The notes: generated by a model not told the origin, from the sequence alone. A DNA stretch of 64,000 nt from Aplectana chamaeleonis (GCA_029168955.1 JAPDOI010000020.1:1396501-1460500); one strand, 5' to 3'. Shown: positions 11,561 to 22,639, counted from the first letter of the stretch. Numbers and translations: made by a program.

Positions 11561-12120
11561 TGAGGCAGCGTCTGCGCAGAAAAACACATTTGGTTTTTTT
11601 TCTTCTGAACCCATTGTTTGAACCAGGTGGAGATAGTTGGCGAAGCTTGAGACCTCAATGTTGCGTATCCATGGCATTAGAGACAAAATAAAAAACGACC
11701 CTTTGGGTCCGGAAGGCTGGATCTTGAGTCGGTCATCTAGCACGAGGAACGGAAGCGCCACGACGATTTTAGGCCATTTGAAAAAGATGATTTTTTTATT
11801 TAAAGAAATCCTCACACTCAAACGTGTATATTGGAGGCTCCTTATTCCCAGAGAGCCTTCAACAATAGAAATGCAAAAAGAATCAATTAACCAAAGGAGT
11901 TTAAGGTGCCAAAGCATGTCACACGTTCAGGTTTCCGTCGCTTGTGTAGCACACATAACCCATCAAGATTCGCGTAAAAAGGAAGTCATATGCCCATGAA
12001 TTTTCGAACGGGGTTCTCTATGAATTTTTAGTCTTTGCTGTGGCCTTTTTGCTATTTACCACAACCCCGAAGACCTCCCTAGACCTTGGAAAAATTGAAT
12101 ACGGTTTCTTTCCGCGTACG
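11561..12120. other. Unassigned DNA, possible decayed coding relic on minus strand
   Basis: A minus frame (11486-11917) includes WPKIVVALPFLVLDDRL. It loosely resembles WPFFVVLPFLLFQEGPEG in the minus frame at 12709-13287. The similarity is short and both frames are decorated with unrelated sequence. I do not assign a gene. Confidence 0.25.
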
Positions 12121-12608
12121 CTGCCTTCAAAGCCACAGTCCAAGCTCAGAATCGATTCTTCAGTTTGCTGTCTATCTTGTAGAAAATTTCACGCTGATCA
12201 CAATGGTGTCTCCAGAATCGCTCAGAACTCACTACGAACTGAGTTACGACTCCTCAAAAATTTTGAATTTGAACTGGTAGAAGTTCGCGGACGAGTTGTC
12301 TCGAGCCTGTATTTTCTCGTTTTCGCAGCCATCATTCTGAAGCTGGTCACAATACAAAGCCAGACCGAAAATAAAAGGAAGAACATAGATTTTGAATAAA
12401 ATCATTTGCACGTCTTTTCCCTATTGAGGTCGGAAACCTGCCAGTGGGCGTTGCCCATTCTTTCTTTCAAGGGGGCGTGGTCGACTTTTTCCTAGCTTTT
12501 TCTCGCTTATTTGAGCGAATTGAGATTTTGCGCTTGGCAGGGCTGCTACAGACGGCGACCGGACCAACATATCAAAAATAACCTCTGGGGGTTGGACTGT
12601 GCCTTTAA
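12121..12608. mobile_element. TTAA-type MITE family A, copy 2
   Basis: Same orientation and internal sequence as 9513-9990. The right end is GTTGGACTGTGCCTTTAA, giving TTAA at 12605-12608. The left end reads TCAAAGCCACAGTCC, a one-base change from TTAA. The two copies are about 2.6 kb apart in direct orientation. Confidence 0.85.
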
Positions 12609-12689
12609 GGGCACTGTTCATAATAAGAATGGTTGTAGAGTTTTACCTGGAAATCAAAAAGCGGATGAAAACGAGCAATAAATAACTCT

Positions 12690-12837
12690 GTATGGCCCCG
12701 GAACTCGATTACGGTATGCCCACCACGCCCATTTCCTCGGCTGCTGTCGAAGGTACCCTCGCCCCGCCCTCCTCGGTTGCTGTCGAGGAATTGGGCGGGA
12801 TGGGCACACCAAATTCAAGTTTCGGGGCCGTATAAGG
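12690..12837. repeat. GC-rich palindrome
   Basis: Arms of about 60 bp carry GGCCCCGGAAC and GTATGCCCACC...CGCCCA on the left and their imperfect inverse on the right (GGGCGGGATGGGCACACC, TTTCGGGGCCGTATA). Probably a small MITE. It supplies the N- or C-terminal part of spurious frames here. Confidence 0.65.
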
Positions 12838-13369
12838 CAATCTATCGCTCGTTTTTAACCCTGTTTTTTTCAACATTATTATTGCAATCGGCTTGAAGGG
12901 AGTGCTCATGATTTTAAAAAAAAGTTGCCTGTTTTTGACAGACACGTAACCTTCGGGTCCTTCTTGGAACAGTAAGAACGGAAGTACGACGAAAAACGGC
13001 CAGGCTGTGGATGAAAACCTCATGGAATGGCCGACCCCTTGGAAGACCCCGTCCATGTCATATAACAGTTGTCCTGCATTCGTTTCATCAGAAGAACAGT
13101 TGCCGAATTTCGGGTATTTTTTATCGCGAAAGATTCTAACATCCAAGCATGTGCATTGTCCCACATTATTTTTGAAGACGTTCCGGTTCAAAAAACAGAA
13201 AACAAACTTACTTAAGAATTTTGAGGCGCGAAAACATTTCCGACGTTTGATTTGACGCTTTGTCTGCAGTCTCCGTGAACACACCAAACGGGCGTAATTA
13301 AATATTTCAGTGATTCCTTAAGACACTTTTTTCAGGTGTTTTAGTGTTCTGTGGGGAATTTTCGCTACA
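12838..13369 (-). other. Unassigned stretch with a 192-codon minus frame
   Basis: The minus frame at 12709-13287 is unusual here because most of it lies outside obvious tandem repeats. It reads through the adjacent palindrome, has no recognisable domain, and contains only a short hydrophobic segment WPFFVVLPFLLF. The possible relation to 11561-11917 could mean a decayed duplicated gene or element. I do not call a gene. Confidence 0.2.
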
Positions 13370-13436
13370 TATTATTTATTTATTTATTATTATTTATTTA
13401 TTTATTTTATATTATTTATTATTTATTTATTATTAA
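13370..13436. repeat. ATTT/ATT microsatellite
   Basis: Continuous TTATTTATTATT-type simple sequence of about 65 bp. Confidence 0.9.
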
Positions 13437-14099
13437 CCTCTACTTAGTAGACTTACCTACTCAAAAACATTAGATAGCACGGATATAGCACATTCAAGCT
13501 TCTGGCCGCACAGAGCTTTTAATTGCTCAATTTTAGCCGTTTTTTTCGATATTCTTATCGCGATGGGTCCAAGAGTTTTCACTTTTGGGTAAAATACTGA
13601 AACCAGTTCTTTAGGTCATCTAGTGGTTCCTAAATGAGGTATATACTGCTGTTTGCAAGTGACAGGATGTCTATCCGGGTGAGACCGCAGGCTATTTTTA
13701 GTATCTAGGAGATGCCAGTTGAGGATTAATTGCTGACAGTTGCTGATGTGTGTGGTGAGGCGTTGCACAGCGGATGTGGCAAAGCGCAGTTTTCTTTGTG
13801 TTTTTTTCTAGCTTTTTTCCGTGTGGACCAAGAAAAATCAATTTGTTTTCATCTGCCGTTTTGACGAACCAGTGTTGCTTTTCTCGTGCAAAAAGTTTTG
13901 CCGCTGGAAGGACGGGTTTGTTCTAGAGTTCTAAGCATTTGTGGCCCCTCCCCCACTAGCGGATTTGTTGTTTTCCGAAAAATTTCAAACAATCAGTATT
14001 GAGGTAATGCGGCTCCAAGTTTGCCTGCGGCTAATAGAGAGCAGGCCTGCTTCTATGAGAGCATGGTATTAATTGTTCCACGTATGTCATCTGTGCCTG
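13437..14099. other. Unassigned DNA
   Basis: No gene, RNA or repeat recognised. Confidence 0.4.
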
Positions 14100-14333
14100 A
14101 ATGCATCAACAGGCCGGGTTAGGGCAGGGGCAGGGCAGTCCGCGCCCTCGAAAGTCTCCGTAAATCACAAAATCAATCGTGCCCCTGCCGCCCCAGCTAG
14201 AAGGCTGGGGCAGCTAGAGCAGCGAAAAACACTGCTGGGGCACGATTGATTAGATGATCTACTGCCCTCGCACCGCGATCGTCAAAAATGCCGACTGCCC
14301 TGCACCTCTCCCAACCCGGCGCGTTGATGCATC
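14100..14333. mobile_element. GC-rich palindromic MITE
   Basis: Outer inverted repeat ATGCATCAAC at 14101-14110 and 14323-14332. It continues inward as GCCGGGTT, GGGCAGG and GCAGGGCAGTC on the left with the matching inverse on the right (GACTGCCCTGC, CCAACCCGGC). An inner hairpin pairs AATCAATCGTGCCCC with GGGGCACGATTGATTA. The whole 230-bp stretch can fold on itself. Confidence 0.75.
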
Positions 14334-14519
14334 CGGCCCCTGATCCTGAATCATGTGTGGCCCGTATGATAGCATCCCGGGACGATTCGGAGAAGAGAAA
14401 AATCCATGGGTGTTCCCTAACTTATAGTTTGAACGGACTGAACACGGCTAAACTTCATGGCTGGTTCTTATCATAATAGCTACATATGTAGAGGTAGGAT
14501 TCGAGAAGACTAGACATAT

Positions 14520-17110
14520 TTTTTCATCTTTTTCTTCCTCTTTTTTTCTATTCTTGTTCATTCTCTTTTTAATCTTTCGCTTCGTCTTCTTCGTCCTCTC
14601 CTTCGTCCTCTCCTTCTTCTTCTACTTCCTCGTTTTTTCTTCTTATTTTTCTTCTTGTTCTTGTTTTTGTTCTTTTTCTCTGCTTCTTCTTCTTTTTTCC
14701 CATTTCTCTTCCTCTTCCTATTCTTTTTCGCCTTCTCCATCTTCTTCTTCATCCTCTTCTCATTCTTTCTGTTCACTTCTTTGTCTTCTACTTCTTCCTC
14801 TTCTTTTTCCTCTTCGCCCTCTTGTTTCTCTTACCCTTCTTCTTACTCTTAACCCTTCTCTTCATTTTCCGCTTCCTTTTGCTGTTTTCTTTCGTCTTCC
14901 TCTTCTTCTTCTTCTACTTCCCTCGTTTTTTTCTTCTTCTTTTTCTTCTTGTTCTTGTTTTTGTTCTTTTTTCTCTGCTTCTTCTTCTTTTCTCCCATCT
15001 CTCTTCCTCTTCCTATTCTTTTCGTCGTCTTCATCTTCTTCATGTTCTTCTTAATCCTCTTCTCATTCTTCCTGTTCTCTTCTTTGTCTTCTACTTCTTC
15101 CTCTTCTTTTCCTCTTCGCCCTCTTGTTTCTCTTTACCCTTCTTTCTTACTCTTCACCCTTCTCTTCATTTTCCGCTTCCTTTTTGCTGTTTTCTTTCGT
15201 CTTCCTCTTCTTCTTCTTCTACTTCCTCGTTTTTTCTTCTTATTTTTCTTCTTGTTCTTGTTTTTGTTCTTTTTCTCTGCTTCTTCTTCTTTTTCTCTCA
15301 TCTCTTCCTCTTCCTATTCTTTTTCGTCGTCTTCATCTTCTTCATGTTCTTCTTAATCCTCTTCTCATTCTTCCTGTTCTCTTCTTTGTCTTCTACTTCT
15401 TCCTCTTCTTTTTCCTCTTCACCCTCTCGTTTCTCTTACCCTTCTTCTCACTCTTCACCCCTCTCTTCTTTTCCGCTTCCTTTTGCTGTTTTCTTTCGTC
15501 TTCCTCTTCTTCTTCTTCTACTTCCTCGTTTTTTCTTCTTCTTTTCTTCTTCTTGTTCTTGTTTTTGTTCTTTTTCTCTGCTTCTTCTTTTTTCCCATTT
15601 CTCTTCCTATTTTTTTTGTCTTCTTCATCTTCTTCATCTTCTCCTTCTTCATCTTCTTCTTTATCCTCTTCTCATTCTTCCTGTTCTCTTCTTTGTCTTC
15701 TACTTCTTCCTCTTCTTTTTCCTCTTCACCCTCTCGTTTCTCTTACCCTTCTTCTCACTCTTCACCCCCTCTCTTCTTTTCCGCTTCCTTTGCTGTTTTC
15801 TTTCGTCTTCCTCTTCTTCTTCTTCTACTTCCTCGTTTTTTTCTTCTTCTTTTTCTTCTTGTTCTTGTTTTTGTTCTTTTTCTCTGCTTCTTCTTTTTTT
15901 CCCATTTCTCTTCCTATTCTTTTTGTCTTCTTCATCTTCTTCATCTTCGCCTTCTTCATCTTCTTCTTTATCCTCTTCTCATTCTTCCTGTTCTCTTCTT
16001 TGTCTTCTACTTCTTCCTCTTCTTTTCCCTCTTCACCCTCTCGTTTCTCTTACCCTTCTTCTCACTCTTCACCCCTCTCTTCTTTTCCGCTTCCTTTTGC
16101 TGTTTTCTTTCGTCTTCCTCTTCTTCTTCTTCTACCTCCTCATTTTTTCTTCTTCTTTTCTTCTTGTTCTTGTTTTTGTTCTTTTTCTCTGCTTCTTCTT
16201 CTTTTTTCCCATTTCTCTTCCTCTTCCTATTCTTTTTTCGTCTTCTTCATCTTCTTCATCTTCGCCTTCTTCATGTTCTTTCTTTATCCTCTTCTCATTC
16301 TTCCTGTTCTCTTCTTTGTCTTCTACTTCTTCCTCTTCTTTTCCTCTTCACCCTCTCGTTTCTCTTACCCTTCTTCTCACTCTTCACCCCTCTCTTCTTT
16401 TCCGCTTCCTTTTGCTGTTTTCTTTCGTCTTCCTCTTCTTCTTCTTCTTCTACTTCCTCGTTTTTCTTCTTCTTTTTCTTCTTGTTCTTGTTTTTGGTTC
16501 TTTTTTCTCTGCTTCTTCTTCTTTTTCCCATTTCTCTTCCTCTTCCTATTCTTTTTCGTCTTCTTCATCTTCTTCATCTTTGCCTTCTTCATCTTCTTCT
16601 TAATCCTCTTCTCACACTTCCTTTTCTCTTCTTTGATTTCTACTTCTTCCTCTTCCTTCTTAATCCTCTTCTCACTCTTCCTGTTCTCTTCTTTGTCTTC
16701 TACTTCTTCTTCTTCTTTTTCCTCTTCGCCCTCTTGTTTCTCTTACCCTTCTTCTCACTCTTCACCCTTCTCTTGTTTTTCCGCTTCCCTTTGCTGTTTT
16801 CTTTCGTCTTCCTCTTCTTCTTCGTCTTCTTCTACCTCTTCTTCTTCCTCATTCCTCTTTTTCTATTCCTTCTCCTTCAGCTTCTTCCTTTTTCTTCCTC
16901 CTCTTATTCTGTCCCTCTCCTACTACCTGTTTTCTCCCAGTTTTTCTCCCCTTTTCTCTTTCCTGTTCTTCATCATTCTCTTCTTTTCCTCTTGCTCGTT
17001 TTCTTTTTTCTTCCTCCTCTTTTTCTTTTCATTTTCCTTTTTCTTCTTCTTCACCTTCTTCCTCCTTTTCTGCTCCCTCTACTTAATTTATTTTCTTCTT
17101 CTTCCTTCTC
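14520..17110 (+). repeat. 2.6-kb polypyrimidine tract with 303-316 bp higher-order repeat
   Basis: The plus strand is almost only C and T, mostly TTC, TTCC and CTT words, broken by rare G or A. A recurring landmark TCTCATTC followed by TTCCTGTTCTCTTC starts at 14758, 15061, 15363, 15670, 15977 and 16293, giving units of 303, 302, 307, 307 and 316 bp. A related CTCACTC copy lies near 16670. Stops need purines, so all three plus frames stay open for up to 668 codons; these proteins are only Ser/Phe/Leu runs. Minus frames are Lys/Glu/Arg runs. No gene is present. Such purine/pyrimidine asymmetry can form triplex DNA in principle. Confidence 0.95.
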
Positions 17111-17399
17111 ACCAACAAAGAACTATATAATTTTAAATTCATGCAAATTATAATTCGAATAGGCAAAAATATGGCGGTTTGTCATTTTGAATTATTGTCT
17201 ACTTTGTTTCTACGTTTTTTCCTATTTTGTAATACCTAAAAGTGTCTGAAAATATTTTTCGAAGCTTTTCAGCCTCAATATACTAACATTTTGTTGATTT
17301 GTCTAATATAATTTTGCACTATTTGCCCTCTTCACTGAAGGGCCCAGGCTGGCTTGGGTTATGAATAGTCTGAAGACAAGGGCAAAGCAACTCATATCA
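17111..17399. other. Unassigned DNA
   Basis: Nothing recognisable. Confidence 0.4.
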
Positions 17400-17580
17400 A
17401 ACCAAAAGAAAATAAAAAATAATTAAATAAATAAAAAAAATAAAATGGATTTGTCTAAAACGAAATCAAGTCAAATAAGCGAAATCAGGAAAAAAGATTA
17501 AAAATGAATTAATAAATAAAAGTTCTATTTTTTTCATTAATAGACCGTAAAAATACTGCTTCAATAATGGGTGGTCATGA
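17400..17580 (+). repeat. AT-rich dispersed repeat, copy 1
   Basis: A-rich block ending AAAAGTTCTATTTTT and AAAAATACTGCTTC. Matching ends occur at 19070-19230 (same orientation) and, inverted, at 23130-23290. Copies 1 and 2 flank the decayed minisatellite at 17580-19040, so together they may be the ends of one element. Confidence 0.65.
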
Positions 17581-19045
17581 GAATATCTATGACAGAGACG
17601 GGTTGGTAGCCACTAATCTTCAAGGGTGTTCCGTATGTTATTAAGTACGGGGAGAAGTCAAGACTGGTTCAATAGGGTTAAGTTTCATTGATGGTTTCCA
17701 GAACATCAAATACGGGGACGACTAATGAAGACTGAACTTCACCTTGGGTTTGAAGATTTGTCCTCTTCTTCGTAAGTGTGTCTCCAGAATAGTCTTCAGA
17801 GGACGATTCGCTGAGGGCTCAACTTCAAGGGTGGTCTTTGAGATATTAAAGGCAGTGTCCACGATAAAAACCATGTCTGATTTTTTGGTGGAGATCGGCA
17901 GCTGCGGGGCCTAGGGCAACCCTAACATCGAAAAAACTAAGAAAAATGAGCTCGGAACGGTCCCTTATGGCCCCGAAGTTGGACACCCGTCAGCTCGTCA
18001 CTCCCAGATGCACTTTCCACGCCCACCGACGTGAACAAATGAATGCTCGAGATTGTGAGATGAGCGATGGTTTCCGATCAATAGCCCCGTTCTTCCCTTA
18101 ATTCCCAACTTCCCTTTTTACTCATGTAAGCTCGCATATATCGGCTGCAAAAGACGGAAGTTACAAGCCTCGGACAACTCGTCCACCATGCTTCCTTAGC
18201 TCAGTTTTGAGGGACCATGACTCCGTTTTCGAAAGGTCTTGTACGATTCCAAAAACATCATCGGAATCAGCATGCGACCGTCTTTAAGATAGGCGAAAAA
18301 GCAGAAAAACGATTTTCATTGTGAACACTGCCTTTAACTAAGGGAAGTATTTTTCTGTGCAGGAAACATAATGGGTGGTAAATGGGGCACAAACTTCTGA
18401 AACGGGTTTAGGAGGGACAAATTTCACTGGCGATTCATGGAATATCAACTCCAGGAACATTTTCTGAAGTAAACTTCATGGGTGATAACTAGTGTGCGAA
18501 CTACTGGAATGGATTGAAGAAAGGTGAACTTCATGGGCCGTCAATGGGATAGCATATCCAGGAACTTTCCGGGAAGAGTAGACGTTATAGGCCTGCCCCG
18601 AGAATCTCAACTACGGGGCGGTTCGGAAAGGATAAATTTGACGGGTGGGAAGCAATTCAGGGTAAACTTCACGGATGTACCTCGAGACTAACAGGACTAA
18701 AATTTATGTGTGGACGGTAAGAAGTCCGCTGGGGAAGGAATCAGGAGGAAAGGAATTTGATGGTTGCTAGTTAATGTGACTACAACTGAAACGCGTTGAA
18801 GTGGGATAGACGTCATGGGTGGTCTGTGTGATGACGATTCCTGGAGCACCTCGAGAAGAGTAAACTTCACAGATCTTCCCCCAGAATATAAACTTGGAAA
18901 GCGTTTTCTAGATATCTAAACGTCATGGGTGGTCCGTCGTAAATCAACTGTGGTTAGATATTGGGGAAGGGTAAACTCTATAGGTGTTTTAGCTAGCGCA
19001 TTATCTACTTAGACGATTTGGAAAGGGCTAAACTTTCACAAATAA
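17580..19045 (+). repeat. Decayed minisatellite of about 70-bp units
   Basis: Repeated but divergent blocks contain AAACTTCATGGGTGGTC, ATATCAACT, CAGGAAC and GGGAAGGGTAAA in recurring order, spaced about 70 bp. Units have diverged far enough that no frame stays open. A TTAA MITE sits inside at 17846-18337. Confidence 0.65.
17846..18337. mobile_element. TTAA-type MITE family B, copy 1
   Basis: Ends are TTAAAGGCAGTGTCCACGAT and the inverse GTGAACACTGCCTTTAA, with TTAA at both junctions (17846-17849 and 18334-18337). The interior matches 37035-37518 for most of its length, sharing CGACGTGAACAA, CTCGAGAT, GTTACAAGCCTCGGACAACT and GGTCTTGTACGATTCC. TTAA target duplication is typical of piggyBac-type elements. 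No transposase is encoded. Confidence 0.88.
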
Positions 19046-19069
19046 AAAGTCCATGTCGAATTAATGTAA

Positions 19070-19230
19070 AAAAGTGCAAAATCAAAAAATAAATAAACAA
19101 ATAAAATCAAGTTAATTGAAATTAAATATAATAAAAGAAGCAAATATGAATAAAAAGTAAAAAATGAGATAATAAACGAAAGTTCTATTTTTGACTTATG
19201 AAATTAAAAAATACTGCTTCGATTTCAGAA
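19070..19230 (+). repeat. AT-rich dispersed repeat, copy 2
   Basis: Ends AAAGTTCTATTTTTGACTTA and AAAAATACTGCTTCGAT, like 17400-17580. A/T-rich, no coding content. Confidence 0.6.
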
Positions 19231-19595
19231 ATGTTGGGATTTCTAGCTTCTCGTAAAAGGAGGACGTATGGACTAGAATTCAATTTTTTTTTCAAAAATT
19301 CAATTTTACACTTCCTCTTTCGATTTTTCATCTTTTTAAATTTTTCTATTGATTCGAATGTTGATTGAATTGAATTCGCCTTCTGGCGTCTCCAAATATC
19401 TGGTCAGCATACAAAATTGAAATTTTGAGATTATCGATTATTTATTCAACTGTTATCGAGTGAATTTCTACTGGTATATACTTTTCTGGATTTTTTTTGA
19501 AAGTATTTCATATTTCAAAATTAAATTGTGACTGAAATTTTCTATAGATGTTGCAAAAAAAAACAATGGAATGCCAGACAGGGGCTAAGGTATCC
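19231..19595. other. Unassigned AT-rich DNA
   Basis: Nothing recognised. Confidence 0.4.
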
Positions 19596-20125
19596 ATCCG
19601 GATCAGGGGTGCTCGAAAATTTTTCAAAAATTTCAGAAAACAGAAAATCGAGTTTGTCAGAAAACAGAAAGGCCAAAACGGCTAGAAAACAGAAATCAGA
19701 AAAAAAAATTCCAGAAAAAAATACTCTTTGCATTTCAACTTTTTTTTTCAAGAGGAAAGAGAGTGTATCCTTGCTATACCTGTAATACAATATCTACGAG
19801 ACTGGACAAATGACTAATAAGACATTGATGGTAGTGATGGCACGTCACTCACTCTGAGAGTTTCAGCCGAGAAATAGCCCACCAGGCTCCACAACGGTTC
19901 TTGATGTGCTATTTCTCGAACATTTCTTGATTGTTTCTTGATTACTAGACGGCTAAGATCAATTTGTCCACGAAGTAGCCTAGAAGTAGCCGAGCAATAG
20001 CCGAGAAATAACCAAGATGTGACGGGCACACCAACACGCGACGCGGCCTTTCCCGGCTCGTCGAACAGCCGCCTTGGCCTCCTGCAGCTCGGCGGCTCTC
20101 CTGGTGCTAGGCGGGGTCCAAGGAC

Positions 20126-20147
20126 CGCAAACTTGGGTAGTTGAACC
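20126..20147 (-). ncRNA. SL1-like sequence, copy 1 (possible SL RNA relic)
   Basis: The minus strand reads GGTTCAACTACCCAAGTTTG then CG, followed at once by GT. It differs from the nematode SL1 leader at three positions. The conserved upstream motif (TGCGTCGTGTGC as written on plus, 20184-20195) lies 37 nt from the leader start. CCAAG and CTTGG can pair around the donor site. No Sm site is seen downstream. It sits inside the hAT element. Confidence 0.4.
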
Positions 20148-20191
20148 GACCGCGGTGTTGACATCCAAATCGTGCCTCAGGAATGCGTCGT

Positions 20192-20424
20192 GTGCAGTTC
20201 AACTCCGCATTGCCTTTCTGTCCGCAAAGTGCCGATTGCGGGGGCGTGCTGCGGCGCGGTTGCGAGTATCCTCAGACAGGATGTAGAGTCATCCGGGCAG
20301 TTTTGCCTTTGGTGCCCAGGTGATCCCACATTTTTGTCTGAAGATACTCGCAACCGCGCCGCAGCACGCTTTCACAATCGGCGTGCACTTTGCGGACTGA
20401 ACGGCAATGCTGAGTAGAACTGTA
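20192..20424. repeat. Long palindrome inside the hAT element
   Basis: Arms of about 88 bp (20195-20281 and 20335-20422) share GTCCGCAAAGTGC, CGATTG, GTGCTGCGGCGCGGTTGCGA and GTATCCTCAGACA in inverted order. The loop is about 53 bp. Confidence 0.85.
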
Positions 20425-20773
20425 CATCCCTTGAAGAGCATTATTTGGCGTCCATTTTGCGACGAACATTTTTTAGCGGTCATTTCCAGGTTATTACGCG
20501 GCAGCCAGCTTCTCCCCGACCATTTTCCGTCTTCACGCAGAAAGCAAACATTTCTTGGCTATCTATTGGCTATTGATCGGCTATTGATCGGCTGAATTTC
20601 TCAGAGAACGCCAGTACGTCAGCACAGTAGGGGTTGCATCCCTCGTCGTCAGCAGCTGCTGCTGACAGCTAACAGTTGCTATTGATGGCGAGGGGTTCAA
20701 CCCCAGCAAGTGTTGGAATCATATACCGCTGGCAGCAGCAGCTGCTGCTGACAGCGAAGGTTTTCACTCGATC

Positions 20774-20916
20774 TTTTATCGCGAACCCTGCTCACCTACT
20801 CAGTACTTCGGCACAATAGGGGTTGCTGCTGACAGCGAAGGTTTGCACTCGATCTTTGCCCTGGGAACCCCTATTGTGCCGAAGTACTGAGTAGGTGAGC
20901 AGGGTTCGCGATAAAA
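20774..20916. repeat. Perfect 51-bp inverted repeat
   Basis: 20774-20824 and 20866-20916 are exact inverse copies by eye, with a 41-bp loop. They start TTTTATCGCGAACCCTGCTC and run to AATAGGGGTT. Nearby, AGCAGCAGCTGCTGCTGACA-type GC-rich palindromes recur at 20651 and 20727. Exact arms imply recent formation or ongoing correction. Confidence 0.9.
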
Positions 20917-21087
20917 ACAGTAGCTGAGTTCTCCTCATGAGAATGCAGGATTAACCATCACAAAAGTGAGAAAAGTGAAAAGTTGCAGGAGAAACGCACA
21001 ATAACAGCTTAGAACAGCTAATTGGTTGGTGTGCGCACGCCCCAACTAACATGATTCATATGAGTGCTGTTTTTTTTCGTTTAGCAA

Positions 21088-21240
21088 CCTATTCATGCTT
21101 TGCGGAAGCGGCAAATGCCGCGCAATATCAGTAGAAAAATGAGAAACGAGATGTTTGATACCGTTACCGAGCATCTGATTTCTCATTTTTCTATTGACAA
21201 GCCGCGGCATTAGCCGCTTCGCAAAAGTATGAATAGGGTG
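21088..21240. repeat. Imperfect palindrome
   Basis: Arms of about 65 bp pair CTATTCATGCTTTGCGGAAG with its near inverse CTTCGCAAAAGTATGAATAG. Inside them, CAGTAGAAAAATGAGAAA pairs with its near inverse TTTCTCATTTTTCTATTG. Confidence 0.75.
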
Positions 21241-21614
21241 TAACAGCAAGGCGGAAGACGGCAAAAAAACATGCATGGAATTTTAGTTAATCGTGGGCAA
21301 GGTGACAACCAGCCATATTTTTTTCCTGAGCGCTTTTCCTCTGAGTTTTCACCTATTTTCATTTTTGTGATGAGCATGTCTACCTTCTCATGAGGATACC
21401 ATAACAACCGTTCCTTATGGCAAACCCTACCTTCAGCAGCAATCGCACAATTGAACACAAATAGGAGCAAAACCACATAAACGACCAAACAAGCTGCACT
21501 GTCCAACAGACCTGGTTTTCGTTGATTTTCGCTGATTTTTTTTTCTGATTTTCGCAAGGTTTTTAGAAAGCAGAAATCAGAAAACAGGAATTTCCGCACA
21601 CCCCTGATCCGGAT

Positions 21615-22146
21615 CCTCTTGTTACAAGCAGCAGATTTGACCCCCTATCCTCCAGCTCCTATTTCTCCTTCTCGTGCTCGTGCTCCTTCCCCTTCATCGT
21701 ACCGCTGTGCGAAAGAGATGAGGGGAGGGGATAATAAAACTCCTCAGTCGATGCCGGTGTTCGACATATGCTCCAAGTCGATGTGTCCGTCAGATTGATT
21801 TGTTAAAAATAGTTCCTTGCCTGAAAATTGATCAATTTTTCTGTCTCGAAGGCGTTTTTGATGAATGCTGATTTTTTCTTCTGTCTTATGAATTTTGTGA
21901 CCGGATAATTATTTTTGCTGGTTTTTTTTTTCGTTTTGATCTCCTTCCGTTTTTCGCTGAAGTTTCTCCAGTAAAGTAAAAAGTTGCAATTTAGAACAAC
22001 TTTTCATATAACTCGCTGAATATAGTTTTTTTAAAGAGCCTATGAATGAGGACTAGCTTTGTTGGTTTTTTTTTAAAGCTCATGAATGAGGGGTAATCTT
22101 GTGTTTTCATCTTTCAATTATTGAATTCAATACAAATTAAACTTTG
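21615..22146. other. Unassigned DNA
   Basis: No gene recognised. A/T runs only. Confidence 0.4.
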
Positions 22147-22148
22147 AC

Positions 22149-22459
22149 ACGATTTTGAATGATTTTTTTGCGGTAGCTGCAGTTTAACGTCGCAGTGTAC
22201 GTTATGGTATGTTAACACAAGGTGTTGAGTTGATCGCAAAACGCTTGGCTCCGGGCGGGATTGAACCAGCATATTCCCTCTCCGGGGGATTCCTTCCCTG
22301 GTATGCTGGTATATGCTGTTAATATGGGAATATGCTGGTTCAATCTTGGCCGGAGTCCAGCGTTTTGCGATTAACTCAACACTTTGTGTAAACATACCAT
22401 AACGTGCACTGCGACGTTAAACTGCAGTTACGGCAAAAAACAACCAAAAATCGTGTAAG
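22149..22459. mobile_element. Palindromic MITE, about 310 bp
   Basis: Ends ACACGATTTT and AAAATCGTGT are inverted. Long arms (about 22170-22275 and 22325-22430) are near-identical inverse copies with CTGCAGTTTAACGTCGCAGT, ACGTTATGGTATGTT, GATCGCAAAACGCT and TTGAACCAGCATATTCCC. A third, partial arm lies at 22640-22708, so the family has more than one member here. No open frame of interest. Confidence 0.85.
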
Positions 22460-22639
22460 ACTTAACTAGGGCATCATCTTGACAGGTCTACGGCTGTTAG
22501 ATAGTCTCTGACGGTATAACTGTTTCATCCCGTTATGCGGGTTTAAGGATGATTGCTTCGGGGAAGATTTACCGAACAGTGGACTGAGGGCGGCGCTGGG
22601 GCTTCGATGGTGCAGTGCGATAAGGCTCTCCCCCGGAAT

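Larger units (their letters stand above)
19604..21606. mobile_element. hAT-type DNA transposon, non-autonomous, 2.0 kb
   Basis: Termini CAGGGGTG and CACCCCTG are inverted, the hallmark start of hAT elements. They are flanked by a perfect 8-bp duplication ATCCGGAT (19596-19603 and 21607-21614). Both subterminal regions carry repeated CAGAAAACAGAAA and CAGAAATCAG motifs in mirrored orientation, as expected for transposase-binding sites. No hAT transposase (RNase H-like or C-terminal dimerisation motifs) is seen; the longest frame, minus 21210-21599, is unrelated. The interior has accumulated palindromes (20192-20424, 20774-20916, 21088-21240), AATAGCCGAGAAATAGCC-like repeats, and an SL1-like sequence at 20126-20147. 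Confidence 0.9.

Noticed and set aside
14554..17153. Very long plus-strand frames (593, 668 and 556 codons) as large low-complexity proteins
   Set aside because: They arise because the strand lacks purines and so cannot form stop codons. Three overlapping frames are equally open, and the DNA has a 303-316 bp repeat period that is not kept in one frame.
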